Source: Methanosarcinales archaeon Methan_01
GTDB taxonomy: Archaea > Halobacteriota > Methanosarcinia > Methanotrichales > Methanotrichaceae
Assembly: GCA_001602645.1 (NCBI GenBank)
Contig: LUYE01000012.1
Coordinates: forward strand, 1 to 64,000
Length of the DNA: 64,000 bases
Direction of reading: 5' to 3'
The position numbers were made by a program, and so were the translations under genes. Below, one piece after another: positions 55,371 through 64,000 of the stretch. The notes under the pieces were generated by a model. It had not been told where the DNA came from. It did not search any database and saw nothing but the letters and a program-made list of their open reading frames with translations. The first letter of the stretch is position 1. Each line of letters starts with the position of its first letter.

Positions 55371-55821
55371 CGGCATCTCCGATAGGGAGACGCCCTCCAG
55401 CGTTATCTGCTGCGTTTTATATCCGTTAACCCTCCGGCTCAAAGACTTATACCCCCGATGAGATGCGACAGAAGGCGCTAAGAATATGTACCCCCTGATG
55501 ACGCGATCCTCAACCATTCCTGTAAGGGCCCTAAATTTATAATCCCTTCGGCCGATATCGCCTAAAATTATAATTTAAGTTGGCCCAAAACCAGATCCCC
55601 TCGCCGGGGGGGCATTCGTAACTCTTCATTGATATTTAAAGCCCCGGAAAAAGGCCGAATATTTGAGGTACCGACGAATAAAAACCGATTAATTCGGGCG
55701 GATGCCCCCCCGCGAATTATGATCAGCAGGCCGTTTTCGGTTATCCGACCTCTCCGCCGATCGCGAATGCTGGAATGCCCATCTTCCAATATTTTTGATT
55801 ACAATGCCCCTCTGGACCCCA
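55371..55821. other. Intergenic region between nrdD and the FMN reductase gene
   Basis: About 450 bases. Contains the nrdD TATA box (55414-55424, minus strand GATATAAAACG) and an AT-rich stretch around 55557-55580 and 55640-55700. A small open frame of 73 codons on the minus strand has no gene-like features. No RNA gene recognised. Confidence 0.4.
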
Positions 55822-56370
55822 TTATTGTCCATCTCCGCCGCCCCCGAGCTTCTCGGCGTACTCGGCGAGGACGGCGTAGAACTTCTCCGCCCTCCGGTGA
55901 TAAGCCTCCTTCTTGATCGCCCCGGAGTCGTCGAAGAGCTCCTGGACCCGGGGGAAGTACAGCACCTCTCCCGTCGGGAGCATGTGGAAGCGGACGCAGG
56001 TCGCGACCAGATGCTCGATCATCCGGGCGCCGCCGAAGACCCCGGAGGATACGCCGCAGATCCCGACGGGCTTTCTGAAGTACTCCTCGTAGAGGAGGTC
56101 GAGCATCATCTTCAGCTCGCCGGGGCAGCCGTGGTTGTACTCCGGGGAGACGATGACGATCCCGTCGGCCCGGAGGATCCGCCCCTTCAGCCGAGCCGCC
56201 GCCTCCGAGGTTTTGGTGTCATCCGTCGCCGGGAGCCGATAGTCGCGGACGTCGACGATCTCGCTCTCAAGGCCGAACTCGGCGGCCTTCGCCAGCATGA
56301 ACCGGGCGACCTTCTCGGACTCGCGCCCCTCCCGGGCGGTCCCGAGGATGATGGGGATGTACATGGGCAT
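55822..56370 (-). CDS. NAD(P)H-dependent FMN reductase-like flavoprotein
   Basis: 182 residues. Flavodoxin-like fold: YIPIILGTAREGRESEKVARFMLAKA with the FMN phosphate loop, VIVSPEYNHGCPGELKMMLDLLYEEYFRKPVG, and ICGVSSGVFGGARM. Probably reduces FMN or azo/quinone compounds with NAD(P)H. The N-terminus is short and starts at ATG 56370. It is divergent from the RidA gene with about 100 bases between the starts. Confidence 0.85.
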   Translation of the reverse strand: MPMYIPIILGTAREGRESEKVARFMLAKAAEFGLESEIVDVRDYRLPATDDTKTSEAAARLKGRILRADGIVIVSPEYNHGCPGELKMMLDLLYEEYFRKPVGICGVSSGVFGGARMIEHLVATCVRFHMLPTGEVLYFPRVQELFDDSGAIKKEAYHRRAEKFYAVLAEYAEKLGGGGDGQ

Positions 56371-56473
56371 CTATTTCTTGGTCAAGATATGAATATCCTT
56401 GTCTCTCGTCTCGACCCGGAAGGCCTGCCCCAGCAGTCGGCCGCCCGGCAGACGCGGAAAGGAGGATCCCAAA

Positions 56474-56893
56474 ATGACGGAAAGAACTCGCGGAAGGGTG
56501 GAGCACATAAACCCCGAGGGGCTCACAAAAAATCCGGCCTTCTCCCAGGCCGTCGTGGTGACCGGCCCGGCGAAGACGATTTATGTCGGAGGTCAGGACG
56601 CCGTCGACGGATCGGGGAATATAGTCGGAGAGGGCGACATCGGCCGCCAGACCGAACAGGTCCTGAAAAACATCCAGACGGCGCTCGCGGCCGCAGGCGG
56701 AGACCTCGGGGACGTCGTCAAGTGGAACGTTTACGTGGTCGAGGGCCAGCCCCTCCAGGCGGGCTTCGAGGCGTTCATGAGAGCGTGGGGCCGCCGGCCC
56801 AACCCGCCGGCGATCACCGCCGCCTTCGTCAGCGGGCTCGCCCGCCCGGAGTTTCTGGTGGAGATCGACGCGGTAGCCGTGCTGCCAAAATAG
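56474..56893 (+). CDS. RidA/YjgF family protein
   Basis: 139 residues from ATG 56474 after GGAGG; an upstream in-frame start at 56399 is unlikely. Family signs: NPAFSQAVVVTGPAKTIYVGGQDAVDG, GEGDIGRQTEQVLKNIQTALAAAGGDLGDVVKWNVYV, and NPPAITAAFVSGLARPEFLVEIDAVAVL. RidA proteins hydrolyse reactive imines and enamines. The usual catalytic Arg falls in GLARPEFLVE. It is adjacent to hemB in a convergent arrangement. Confidence 0.88.
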   Translation: MTERTRGRVEHINPEGLTKNPAFSQAVVVTGPAKTIYVGGQDAVDGSGNIVGEGDIGRQTEQVLKNIQTALAAAGGDLGDVVKWNVYVVEGQPLQAGFEAFMRAWGRRPNPPAITAAFVSGLARPEFLVEIDAVAVLPK

Positions 56894-56963
56894 AGAGAAC
56901 TAGAGCAGATCACACCGCTCTTGTGAAGTAGCTTTCTTGGTGGGTGGACGACCGAGTTTCCGA

Positions 56964-57929
56964 TCACCCCTCCCGCCCCTTCCTCGCAAACTCCTTCGCG
57001 TAGTACGTCAGGATCATGTCAGCCCCGGCCCGCTTGATGGAGGTCAGCGCCTCCATCATCGCCCGCTCCCCATCGAGCCAGCCCCGCTCCGCCGCCGCCA
57101 TGATCATCGAGTACTCGCCGGAGACCTGGTAGGCGGCCGTCGGCATCCCGAACTCGTCTTTGACCATCCGGAGGATGTCGAGATAGGGCATCGCCGGCTT
57201 CACCATCACCATATCCGCCCCCTCCTCGATGTCGAGGCGGACCTCCCATAGTGCCTCTAAAGCGTTGGCGGGGTCCATCTGGTAGCCGGACCGGTCGCCG
57301 AAGGCGTACCCCGACTCCGCCGCTTCCCGGAAGGGGCCGTAGAAGGAGGAGGCGTACTTGGCGGCGTAACTGAGGATGGGGGTGGCGCCGAAGCCCTCTT
57401 CGTCCAGGGCTCCGCGGATCGCGGCCACCATGTGGTCCATCATCCCGCTGGGGGCGACGACGTCCGCCCCCGCCCTCGCCTGGGAGACGGCCGTCTTGCC
57501 GAGCAGCGGGAGGGTCTCGTCGTTTGCCACCTCCTGGTTTTTGATGACGCCGCAGTGGCCGTGGCTGGTGTACTCGCAGAGGCAGAGGTCGGCGATGACG
57601 ACGACCTTCGAGGTCGTCTCCTTGATCCGCTCGATGGCCTGCTGGACGACCCCCGCGAGGTCCCAGGCGCCGGAGCCGACCTCGTCTTTTTTATCTGGCA
57701 GGCCGAAGAGGATCACCGCAGGAACCCCCAGCTCCTCCAGACCCTCGACCTCTCTCGCCAGGCTCTCGATGCTATGCCTGAACTGCCCCGGCATCGACTC
57801 GATCCTCATCGGCGCATCCAGCCGCTCGTCCACGAAGAGGGGCATGATCAGATCGTCCGTCGAGACCCTCGTCTCGGCGACCATCCTCGAGAGCCCCGGT
57901 TTACGAAGCCTGCGCATCCTTCTCATCAT
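56964..57929 (-). CDS. hemB: Porphobilinogen synthase (HemB)
   Basis: About 321 residues; the start lies among several ATGs near 57929 after GGAGG, inside the end of hemA. Condenses two 5-aminolevulinate molecules to porphobilinogen. Signs: RRLRKPGLSRMVAETRVSTDDLIMPLFV, the Cys-rich zinc region CEYTSHGHCGV, APSGMMDHMVAAIRGAL, YAAKYASSFYGPFR and MVMVKPAMPYLDI with the Schiff-base lysines. Last gene of the ahb-sirC-hemA-hemB operon. Confidence 0.96.
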   Translation of the reverse strand: MMRRMRRLRKPGLSRMVAETRVSTDDLIMPLFVDERLDAPMRIESMPGQFRHSIESLAREVEGLEELGVPAVILFGLPDKKDEVGSGAWDLAGVVQQAIERIKETTSKVVVIADLCLCEYTSHGHCGVIKNQEVANDETLPLLGKTAVSQARAGADVVAPSGMMDHMVAAIRGALDEEGFGATPILSYAAKYASSFYGPFREAAESGYAFGDRSGYQMDPANALEALWEVRLDIEEGADMVMVKPAMPYLDILRMVKDEFGMPTAAYQVSGEYSMIMAAAERGWLDGERAMMEALTSIKRAGADMILTYYAKEFARKGREG

Positions 57930-59175
57930 CATCAGCCTCCAGCCCAAATAGCTCTTCGACGAACCTCAGACAGTCGTCGTCTCCCCGCTCCGCCGCCTTC
58001 CTCAGGACCTTCGTCGGCTCAGCGAAGATCTTGTTGACGATGGAGTGGCTCATGTCCATCAGGACCCGCTCCTCGATCTCCCCCAGGGTGTGGCGGGCGC
58101 CGAGCTTGTTCATCGCCCTCATGCACTCCTGGGCCTTGATCTCCTCGGCGACGAAGTAGATCCTGCCCAAAAGCTCCTCCGCCCTCCTCCTCTTGTACTT
58201 CGCCTTGAGGAATCCCAGCTCCTCGGCGATGATCGCCTCGGCCCGGGCCATCTCCGCCATCCGGAGCCTCATATTCTCGGCGCTGATCTCCCGGAGGGCG
58301 TCGATGTTGCGGAGCTCGACGCCGGGGATCTCGCCGACGTCCTCATCGATGTCCCGGGGGTTTGCGATGTCGATCATCAGGAGGGTCCCCTTCGTCCTCC
58401 GGGCCATCACCTCCTCCAGGTCGTCTCGCCTCAGGATGTAATGGGGGGCGGAGGTGGCGCTGATGACGAGGTCGGAGGTCCTGATCATCTCCTTCATCTC
58501 ATCGAAGGGGACGGCCTCGACGCCGAGGCTCGCGGCCAGGGCGAGGGCCCGGCCGAAGGTCCTGTTGGTGACCCGAAGATCGCCGATATTCTTGGAGAGG
58601 AGGGCCTTCGAGATGAGGGCCCCGGTATCCCCCGCCCCGATCACCAGGACGCTCCTTCCCGCGAGGCTCCCCAGGATCTCCTCGGCGAGGTCGACGGCAG
58701 CCGAGCCGACGGAGATCGACCGCTCGTTGATCCTCGTCTCTCGACGGACCCTCTTTCCTACGGAGATCGCCTTCTTGAAGGCGACGTCCAGAGTCCATCC
58801 GGTGGTCCCCGCCGCCTTGGCCATATTGTAGAGCTCCTTCATCTGGCCGAGGATCTGGTCCTCGCCAATGATCATCGACTCAAGCCCCGAGGCGAGGCGG
58901 AGCAGGTGGCTGAGCGACTCATCGTGGTCGTGAAAATCGATGATCCGAGACGATATCCTCGCCTTCTTCGCGAGCTCGAAGAGGACCTTCTCCCCCCGGG
59001 GGGATACGACGTAGATCTCGACCCGGTTGCAGGTCTTGAGGACGGCGCACTCCTCCACTAGGCTGTGGGAGGAGATCCATTTGAGGAGGGCTTCCAGGTC
59101 GCCGTGCCAGGCCCGCTCAATCTCGTCGATATTGGCCTTCCGGTGGGTCACCAGCATCGAGGCTATCTCGCTCAT
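57901..59175 (-). CDS. hemA: Glutamyl-tRNA reductase (HemA)
   Basis: 424 residues. Reduces glutamyl-tRNA to glutamate-1-semialdehyde, the entry of the C5 tetrapyrrole route. Catalytic Cys49 in LKTCNRVEIYVVS; then GLESMIIGEDQILGQMKEL, the NADPH-binding VLVIGAGDTGALISKAL and the helical dimer domain. The start overlaps sirC by about 59 bases and the end overlaps hemB by about 29, so the operon is tightly packed. GSA aminotransferase (hemL) is not in the window. Confidence 0.96.
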   Translation of the reverse strand: MSEIASMLVTHRKANIDEIERAWHGDLEALLKWISSHSLVEECAVLKTCNRVEIYVVSPRGEKVLFELAKKARISSRIIDFHDHDESLSHLLRLASGLESMIIGEDQILGQMKELYNMAKAAGTTGWTLDVAFKKAISVGKRVRRETRINERSISVGSAAVDLAEEILGSLAGRSVLVIGAGDTGALISKALLSKNIGDLRVTNRTFGRALALAASLGVEAVPFDEMKEMIRTSDLVISATSAPHYILRRDDLEEVMARRTKGTLLMIDIANPRDIDEDVGEIPGVELRNIDALREISAENMRLRMAEMARAEAIIAEELGFLKAKYKRRRAEELLGRIYFVAEEIKAQECMRAMNKLGARHTLGEIEERVLMDMSHSIVNKIFAEPTKVLRKAAERGDDDCLRFVEELFGLEADDDEKDAQAS

Positions 59176-59803
59176 CGAGGGGGAGATGTTCTCCGGCCCT
59201 CTTATAGCCCTTTTCGTAGGACTCCGAGAGGAGCCGCCAGACCTCGCGATCGGAGATGATCTCCCAGAGGATCCGGCGCCGCTCCGCCTGGTCGGCGACC
59301 CGCTCCTTCAGAACCCCTCTCATCTCCCCCAGGAGGAGGGCCATCTCGCCATACCCCTCGTCCATGACCTCCTCGATCGCCCATCGGAGCCGCCTTGCTA
59401 GGGCGGGGCTCTCCCCAAAGGTAGATATGGCGACGACGATGGGACCTCTCCTGACGACGGAAGGGACGATCACCTCCCCGACGCCGTCGACCCGGTTCAC
59501 CAGGATTCCCGCAGCCCTCGCCATCTCTTCGAGCCGACGGTTCAGCTCTCGATCGCTGGTGGCGGGGACGGCGATGAAGGCGCCCCGGAGGAGGTCGGCC
59601 CCGCCCCTCCGGAGGTCCACCTCCACCAGCTCCACCTCCCCCGCCGCCGCCATCCTCCGGATCCCGGGGGTGAAGTCGAGGCTTCCGACCGTCACCCTGG
59701 CATGCTCTGAGAAGAGCCGCGCCTTCCTCTCGCCGACGGCACCCCCGCCGAAGATGACGACCTTTCGGCCGGACAGATCCAGGAGGAGGGGGAGGTGATC
59801 CAT
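59117..59803 (-). CDS. Precorrin-2 dehydrogenase / sirohydrochlorin ferrochelatase-like protein
   Basis: 228 residues. Starts MDHLPLLLDLSGRKVVIFGGGAVGERKARLF, a Rossmann NAD-binding fold of the Met8p/CysG N-terminal type, followed by FIAVPATSDRELNRRLEEMA and VVRRGPIVVAISTFGESPALARRLR. It oxidises precorrin-2 to sirohydrochlorin and may insert iron. It begins by a TGATG overlap with the ahb gene. In methanogens it feeds siroheme, heme or F430/cobalamin branches. Confidence 0.9.
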   Translation of the reverse strand: MDHLPLLLDLSGRKVVIFGGGAVGERKARLFSEHARVTVGSLDFTPGIRRMAAAGEVELVEVDLRRGGADLLRGAFIAVPATSDRELNRRLEEMARAAGILVNRVDGVGEVIVPSVVRRGPIVVAISTFGESPALARRLRWAIEEVMDEGYGEMALLLGEMRGVLKERVADQAERRRILWEIISDREVWRLLSESYEKGYKRAGEHLPLDERDSLDAGDPPEGQYRRD

Positions 59804-60291
59804 CAGATCCGAGCCCCCGTCTTCTTGAACTCCCTCTCGCTGAAGAGGACCTGGTATTCAGAGATCCCGACCTTCCGGGAGATCTCGGCGGCGACCTTCC
59901 GGCAGTCCTCCCTCGACTGAGAGTGGACGACGGTGTAGAGGTTGTAGGGCCACTCCGGCCTTTCGGGCCGCTCGTAGCAGTGGGTGACCTCATCGAAGGT
60001 GGCCATGATCCCGCCGACCCGCTCCATCTCTTCCATAGGGACCCGCCAGACGATCATGGCGTTGGCGACTATCCCCAGGGCCCTGTGGCCTATCGTCGCC
60101 GAGAACCTCCGGATCACCTCCAATCCGAGGAGGGCCGCTAGCCTCTCCAGGACCGCCTCCTCGCCGAGGGATAGCTTCTCTCCCAGGGCTTCGTAGGGCC
60201 GGGGTGAGATAGTTATCCCCTCCTGGGCCACCCTTATGAGGGCGAGGTCCAGATCGTCGATATCCTCCGACGTCCCATCATCTCCCATCAA
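59803..60291 (-). CDS. Siroheme decarboxylase subunit (AhbA/AhbB, Lrp-like)
   Basis: 162 residues. An AsnC/Lrp-type helix-turn-helix (DDLDLALIRVAQEGITISPRPYEALGEKL) is followed by a ferredoxin-like domain with FSATIGHRALGIVANAMIVWRV and VTHCYERPERPEWPYNLYTVVHSQSRE. The HCYERP..WPYNLY part is the mark of the Ahb enzymes that remove two carboxyl groups from siroheme, and the HTH is kept only structurally. AhbA and AhbB normally pair; only one subunit is encoded here. First gene of the tetrapyrrole operon. Confidence 0.85.
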   Translation of the reverse strand: MMGDDGTSEDIDDLDLALIRVAQEGITISPRPYEALGEKLSLGEEAVLERLAALLGLEVIRRFSATIGHRALGIVANAMIVWRVPMEEMERVGGIMATFDEVTHCYERPERPEWPYNLYTVVHSQSREDCRKVAAEISRKVGISEYQVLFSEREFKKTGARI

Positions 60292-60310
60292 TTCTGTCGA
60301 TCATCCCTGA

Positions 60311-62545
60311 TCACCTCTGCCTCCAGCCGTCGGGATCCTGGAAGGGGTACCGGTCCATCCCCCTCGTCGAGACCTGCTTGGGGTCAGACCCCGGATTTCC
60401 GGAGACCGGATGGTCGCTCCAATAGTTTCCGCCCACCACGGGGCCCGCGTCCCAGGAGTTCTCGCCGTTATCGACGGCGTTCTGGGGGAGCATGGGATAG
60501 CCGTTATCGATGAAGTTGTTGTGGTAGACGAGACAGCCACCGCAGTCGATCAGCCCCACCCCCCCGAGGCCGTTCTGGACGAAGGTGTTTCCAACGACCT
60601 TCCCGTCCCGGGAGAAGCTCATCCTGAGGCCGTAGCGGCCGTTCCCGCTCAGGTTGTTCCCCTCGACCTTCGAGCCCGTCACCGCCTGGAGGAAGACCCC
60701 TTCCCCGTTCTCGGCTGCCAGGCAACCCGCCACCGTCGCCCCCGAGAGCTGCTGGAGGGAGAGGCCTGCCTCCTGGTTTTTCGATAGGTTATTTCGGATC
60801 GCCATCGTCCCGTCGGAGCCGGAGACGCTGATCCCCCTCAGGTTTGCCGAGGCGGAGTTTGTGTTCAGGACAGACTTCGGGGACCGTATCAGCCTGATCC
60901 CATCATCGGAGTTCCTCCTCGCCTCTGACTGGAGGACCGTAGAGGAAGTACAGTTGACGAGGGCTATCCCCACCGCCCCCTCGGAGGCGTCAAGCCCCCT
61001 CAACGCCACCCCCGTCGAGTCCTGAACCTTGAAGCCCGCATCCGAAGAGCTCCAGGCCGCCGATCCCAAGATGACGTCGCCTTCGCCACCCTGGACCAGA
61101 AACCCGATGGTGCATTCCTCGGCCCTGCAGCCCACCACCTCGCATCCGGCCGTCCATAGCATTCGGACCCCGGCCTCGTTCCTGGCGAGGGCGAGATCTC
61201 GGACGCCGCAGCCGGAGGAGTTGACGATGAGGGCTCCGACGGTGTTGTTGGATAAGGCCAGCCCCTCCGCGGTGACGTTTTTACACCCCACTAGGGCGAA
61301 GAAGCCCCAGTCTCCAGAGACGTAACGATCCCTCCCGTCAATTATGTAGCAGAAGGGCCGACCGTCGACGGTGTTGGTGGAGTCGGCGTCCTGGCGGAAG
61401 GGGCCGTCGTCGGTGACCGATGCGTCCTCTCGATCGACCCTTAGGGCTCGGAGGTTCTGATTCATCTGGTTTCCCCGGAGGAGGTTCAACCCCGATCCGA
61501 GGATGGAGAGGCCCAGCCCGTTCAAAAGGAACTGGTTATCCTCGAGGGTGTTGGCGGCAGAGCCGGACTGTAAAATCAGCCCCTCCCCATTCTCCTGGAG
61601 GAGGTTTCCGGCGAGGTTGTTGTACTTAGACCCCTCCAGGAGAACGGCGATCTCGTTCTCCAACAGGCGGTTATTCTCGATCTGGCCGGCCGTCGAGGCG
61701 TTCATCCTGATCCCCGTTCTGCATCCCCGGACCGAATTGTTGGCGATCAGGCTCTTGCCAGAGGTGTGGAGGAGGACCCCCACATTGCTGGCCTCCGATA
61801 CGATGTTCTCTCGGATCTCGTTCGCCTCTGACCTCATGACGACGATCCCCCTCTCCGGAGATGAGATCTCGTTTCCCTCGACCCTGATATCCTCGGAGTC
61901 GGAGATCTCGATACCGGTTCTGGATAGGAGGAGGGATCCTGAGACGGTGCACCCGCTGGAGTTGGCGATCACTGCCCCGGCTCCGCCCGAGATGTTGCAG
62001 TTGGAGATGGAGGAACTCCGGGAACCCGCCATCTCGACCCCGACGTCGGAGCTTATGCGAGAGTCTCTGATGGCGTCGTCGAAACCTCCCTGGAGCCTGA
62101 CGCCGACGGCGCACTCCTCGATCGAAGTTCCTGCGATCAGGTTGTTGGAAGAGGATGAAAGGATCCCCGTCGAGAAGTCTCGGATGGTACAGCCTTCTAG
62201 GGTGGTTTGGGGGGATTTCAGCTCCACCGCGACGCCGGAGCCGAAGCCCCGAATCTCGAAGCCTGAGACGGAGGAGCCGGAAGCCTCCACCACAAACCCC
62301 CCCTCCAGGGTCGCCTGGCCGGGGGACCCGGTGAGGGCCAGCGGCCGGAGGATCGGTATCACCCCCTCCTTGTAGTATCCGGGACTGACCAGAATTTCGT
62401 CGCCAGCATCAGCGGCGTTGACGGCCTTCCTGATGGTGGAAAAATCTCCGCCTCCGCTCTGGTCGACGACCAGCCTCTCGGCCTGGACCCCAGAGGGGTG
62501 GACGCTCAATAGAAATAGGAGAACCAAAAGCCAGAACTTATCCAT
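60311..62545 (-). CDS. Secreted right-handed beta-helix protein (NosD-like)
   Basis: 744 residues from ATG 62545 (signal peptide FWLLVLLFLLSVHPSGVQA at 3-21). The first mature part RLVVDQSGGGDFSTIRKAVNAADAGDEILVSPGYY is the usual opening of NosD/pectate-lyase-like helices. The rest is built of short PbH1 rungs with N.I..N and GI.L patterns (VLLEGSKYNNLAGNLLQENGEGL, GIRLIRSPKSVLNTN). The family includes surface carbohydrate-binding or sugar-cleaving proteins. No C-terminal anchor. An upstream extension of the open frame is a shadow. Confidence 0.8.
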   Translation of the reverse strand: MDKFWLLVLLFLLSVHPSGVQAERLVVDQSGGGDFSTIRKAVNAADAGDEILVSPGYYKEGVIPILRPLALTGSPGQATLEGGFVVEASGSSVSGFEIRGFGSGVAVELKSPQTTLEGCTIRDFSTGILSSSSNNLIAGTSIEECAVGVRLQGGFDDAIRDSRISSDVGVEMAGSRSSSISNCNISGGAGAVIANSSGCTVSGSLLLSRTGIEISDSEDIRVEGNEISSPERGIVVMRSEANEIRENIVSEASNVGVLLHTSGKSLIANNSVRGCRTGIRMNASTAGQIENNRLLENEIAVLLEGSKYNNLAGNLLQENGEGLILQSGSAANTLEDNQFLLNGLGLSILGSGLNLLRGNQMNQNLRALRVDREDASVTDDGPFRQDADSTNTVDGRPFCYIIDGRDRYVSGDWGFFALVGCKNVTAEGLALSNNTVGALIVNSSGCGVRDLALARNEAGVRMLWTAGCEVVGCRAEECTIGFLVQGGEGDVILGSAAWSSSDAGFKVQDSTGVALRGLDASEGAVGIALVNCTSSTVLQSEARRNSDDGIRLIRSPKSVLNTNSASANLRGISVSGSDGTMAIRNNLSKNQEAGLSLQQLSGATVAGCLAAENGEGVFLQAVTGSKVEGNNLSGNGRYGLRMSFSRDGKVVGNTFVQNGLGGVGLIDCGGCLVYHNNFIDNGYPMLPQNAVDNGENSWDAGPVVGGNYWSDHPVSGNPGSDPKQVSTRGMDRYPFQDPDGWRQR

Positions 62546-62785
62546 GACGACGCCCCCAATCCTGTGCGATAGTCCCCGTTGTGGTGGGAAATAGATAACT
62601 CTATCCCCAGGGCCGTGGTGAAGGGAAGATCGATCAATTCGGCTCTCGTGGTCGGGGATCCGATCCTCCCAAGCCGAAGACGATCCCCGCCAATCCCCCG
62701 AACCCAACCGACCGGGCCGAGAACGGGAAGGTACTAATCTTATGAAAGTGAATGGTTGCGAGATGAGATCGAGAGGCGGAACGGC

Positions 62786-64000
62786 ATGACCACCCCTTAC
62801 AAGATCCTGATCATCGAGGACGAACCCGATGACGTCGAGCTGATCCTCCTCGGCTTCTCGAAGCACGACGAGTTCTTCGTGGACGTGGCCACCACCGGGG
62901 AGGAGGGGCTAGAGAGGGTCGCGACGAACCACTACGACCTGGTCTCCGTCGACTTCGCCCTGCCGGGCATAAGCGGCCTCGACGTCTTGGAGGAGATCCG
63001 AAAGTCCGACCAGGACGTCCCCGTCGTCATGGTCACGGGCCGGGGGACCGAGGAGCTCCAGGTGGTCGCCTTCGAGAAGTTCGCCACAAGCTACGTCATG
63101 AAGAGCGTCGACAGCTTCCGGAGCCTCCCCACCGTCTTCGAGGCGCTGATCAACGAGTCGCGGTACCGGTCCCAGGAGCGGCGGATGAAACGGGAGATCG
63201 AGCGTTCAGAGACGGTGAGCAGGTACATCCTGGAAAACTCTCCGATGGGGATATACGTCCTCCAGAACGGCTCCTTCAAGATGGCCAACTCCAAGTTCGC
63301 CGAGATCTTCGGCTGCGATAAGGAGAAGCTGATCGGAGAGCCCTTCTGGAGCCTGGCGGAGCCCGCGAGCTTCGAGTGTGAAGACGAAGAGGCCGAGGAG
63401 CCCCGCCACCCCCCGGGCGAGGGCGATCCCAAAAGGCCCATCGTCCACGAGTTCGGGGTGACCAGGAAGGACGGGTCGAAGCGCTGGGTCGAGGTGAGGA
63501 TCGCCCTCCTGGACGACCTCGAGGAGCGGTATGTCCTGGGAAACGTGGTGGACGCCACCGATCGGAAGAAGGGGGAGAGGGACCTCATGATGCTGAACAG
63601 GAGGCTCGCCATCCTCCACAACCTCATCCTAAAGGCGATCGACTTTCGAGGTGAGGCCGACGACCTGGTGAGGGAGGCCCTCGTCGAGGCGATGGCCGGG
63701 CCGGACGGGTTCGAGGTGGGGGGCGTCTTCCATCTGGACGAGGGGCGGCTCGTCCTCCGGGGCATGGCCGGACCTCTGGAGGCCCTGATGGAGTTTGCGG
63801 AGAAGGTCGACGTCGAGGAGCTTCTGGAGGGAGGAGGGAAGGTGACGGTGGTGGGGAGGAGCCGACCCCTCTCCTGGGGCTCGACGCCCTACTCCGTTGG
63901 CGGTGGCCGAAAAGGCCTGCTGGTTTTGGGTCGAGAGGAGAAGATCGGGGACGACCTTCTGAAGTTCATGATGGAACTCGCCTGGCACTTTGGAAAGATG
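62786..64000 (+). CDS. Response regulator with PAS domain, cut by the window edge
   Basis: At least 405 codons, open at 64000. Residues 1-125 are a receiver domain: KILIIEDEPDDVELI with acidic pocket Glu11/Asp12, phospho-acceptor Asp56 in DLVSVDFALPG, Thr84 in MVTGRG and Lys106. Residues about 145-260 are a PAS domain (RYILENSPMGIYVLQNGSFKMANSKFAEIFG). A further domain follows (residues about 275-405), GAF-like by outline, and is incomplete. It probably continues into a histidine kinase, as is common in methanogens. ATG 62786; no start problem is apparent. Confidence 0.85.
   Translation, partial: MTTPYKILIIEDEPDDVELILLGFSKHDEFFVDVATTGEEGLERVATNHYDLVSVDFALPGISGLDVLEEIRKSDQDVPVVMVTGRGTEELQVVAFEKFATSYVMKSVDSFRSLPTVFEALINESRYRSQERRMKREIERSETVSRYILENSPMGIYVLQNGSFKMANSKFAEIFGCDKEKLIGEPFWSLAEPASFECEDEEAEEPRHPPGEGDPKRPIVHEFGVTRKDGSKRWVEVRIALLDDLEERYVLGNVVDATDRKKGERDLMMLNRRLAILHNLILKAIDFRGEADDLVREALVEAMAGPDGFEVGGVFHLDEGRLVLRGMAGPLEALMEFAEKVDVEELLEGGGKVTVVGRSRPLSWGSTPYSVGGGRKGLLVLGREEKIGDDLLKFMMELAWHFGKM

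Noticed and set aside
55568-55789. 73-codon frame between nrdD and the FMN reductase
   Set aside because: No ribosome-binding site, no domain, and it spans AT-rich promoter-like DNA.
62546-62866. N-terminal extension of the NosD-like protein
   Set aside because: The signal peptide begins at ATG 62545; the extension covers the divergent response-regulator start.

Overview
The window looks like chromosomal DNA of a GC-rich methanogenic archaeon of the Methanothrix (Methanosaeta) type. Three things point there: the methanogen-specific second form of seryl-tRNA synthetase next to a class I lysyl-tRNA synthetase; archaeal-only or archaeal-type genes (S8e, S15 with archaeal RecJ and Pcc1, Taw2, siroheme decarboxylase, DUF1699, DUF1922); and archaeal TATA-type promoters, often placed so that the transcript would be leaderless. 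The genus is an inference; no marker gene was searched against a database.

Layout. 1-4.1 kb looks like the tRNA-proximal end of an integrated element: a PD-(D/E)XK-like protein, DUF1699, a secreted nuclease, a tyrosine integrase and an RHH-like regulator abutting the 3' end of tRNA-Leu(TAA). 4.3-19.9 kb holds a DUF123 protein, a GntP-type permease, a 1602-residue Ig-repeat surface protein, the PLP synthase pair pdxS/pdxT, a 28-repeat beta-propeller surface protein, the Drg GTPase and S8e/DUF1922. 20-31 kb is housekeeping: radical SAM, lysA, dCMP deaminase, lysS, nucleotide genes, pyrE, taw2 and an MBL hydrolase, then a proC-like gene flanked by copies of the hydrolase 3' end. tRNA-Gln(CTG) at 31.1 kb is followed by an AT-rich island with one large P-loop ATPase.

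33.4-45.4 kb is the accessory part: a K+/H+ antiporter, an HTH regulator coupled to a free-standing STT3/AglB-like soluble domain, three copies (one decayed) of a small secreted protein, KatG, several gene remnants (ferredoxin-like, type ISP restriction enzyme C-terminus), an orphan DUF2281 antitoxin and a small ORF with an apparent one-base frameshift. 45.4-64 kb returns to core genes: the tightly overlapping rps15-recJ-pcc1-serS operon, DUF116, a UPF0182 membrane protein, a 2[4Fe-4S] ferredoxin, anaerobic ribonucleotide reductase, an FMN reductase, RidA, a tetrapyrrole operon (ahb-sirC-hemA-hemB), a NosD-like beta-helix surface protein and, running off the right edge, a response regulator with a PAS domain.

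How the genes work together: the tetrapyrrole operon covers glutamyl-tRNA to porphobilinogen and the precorrin-2 to siroheme to decarboxylated siroheme branch. The rps15 operon joins translation, tRNA modification (KEOPS) and DNA repair. The large secreted proteins suggest heavy investment in the cell envelope. The least explained segment is 35.0-37.8 kb (HTH, STT3-like domain, tandem secreted proteins), which I regard as the best candidate for an undescribed system.
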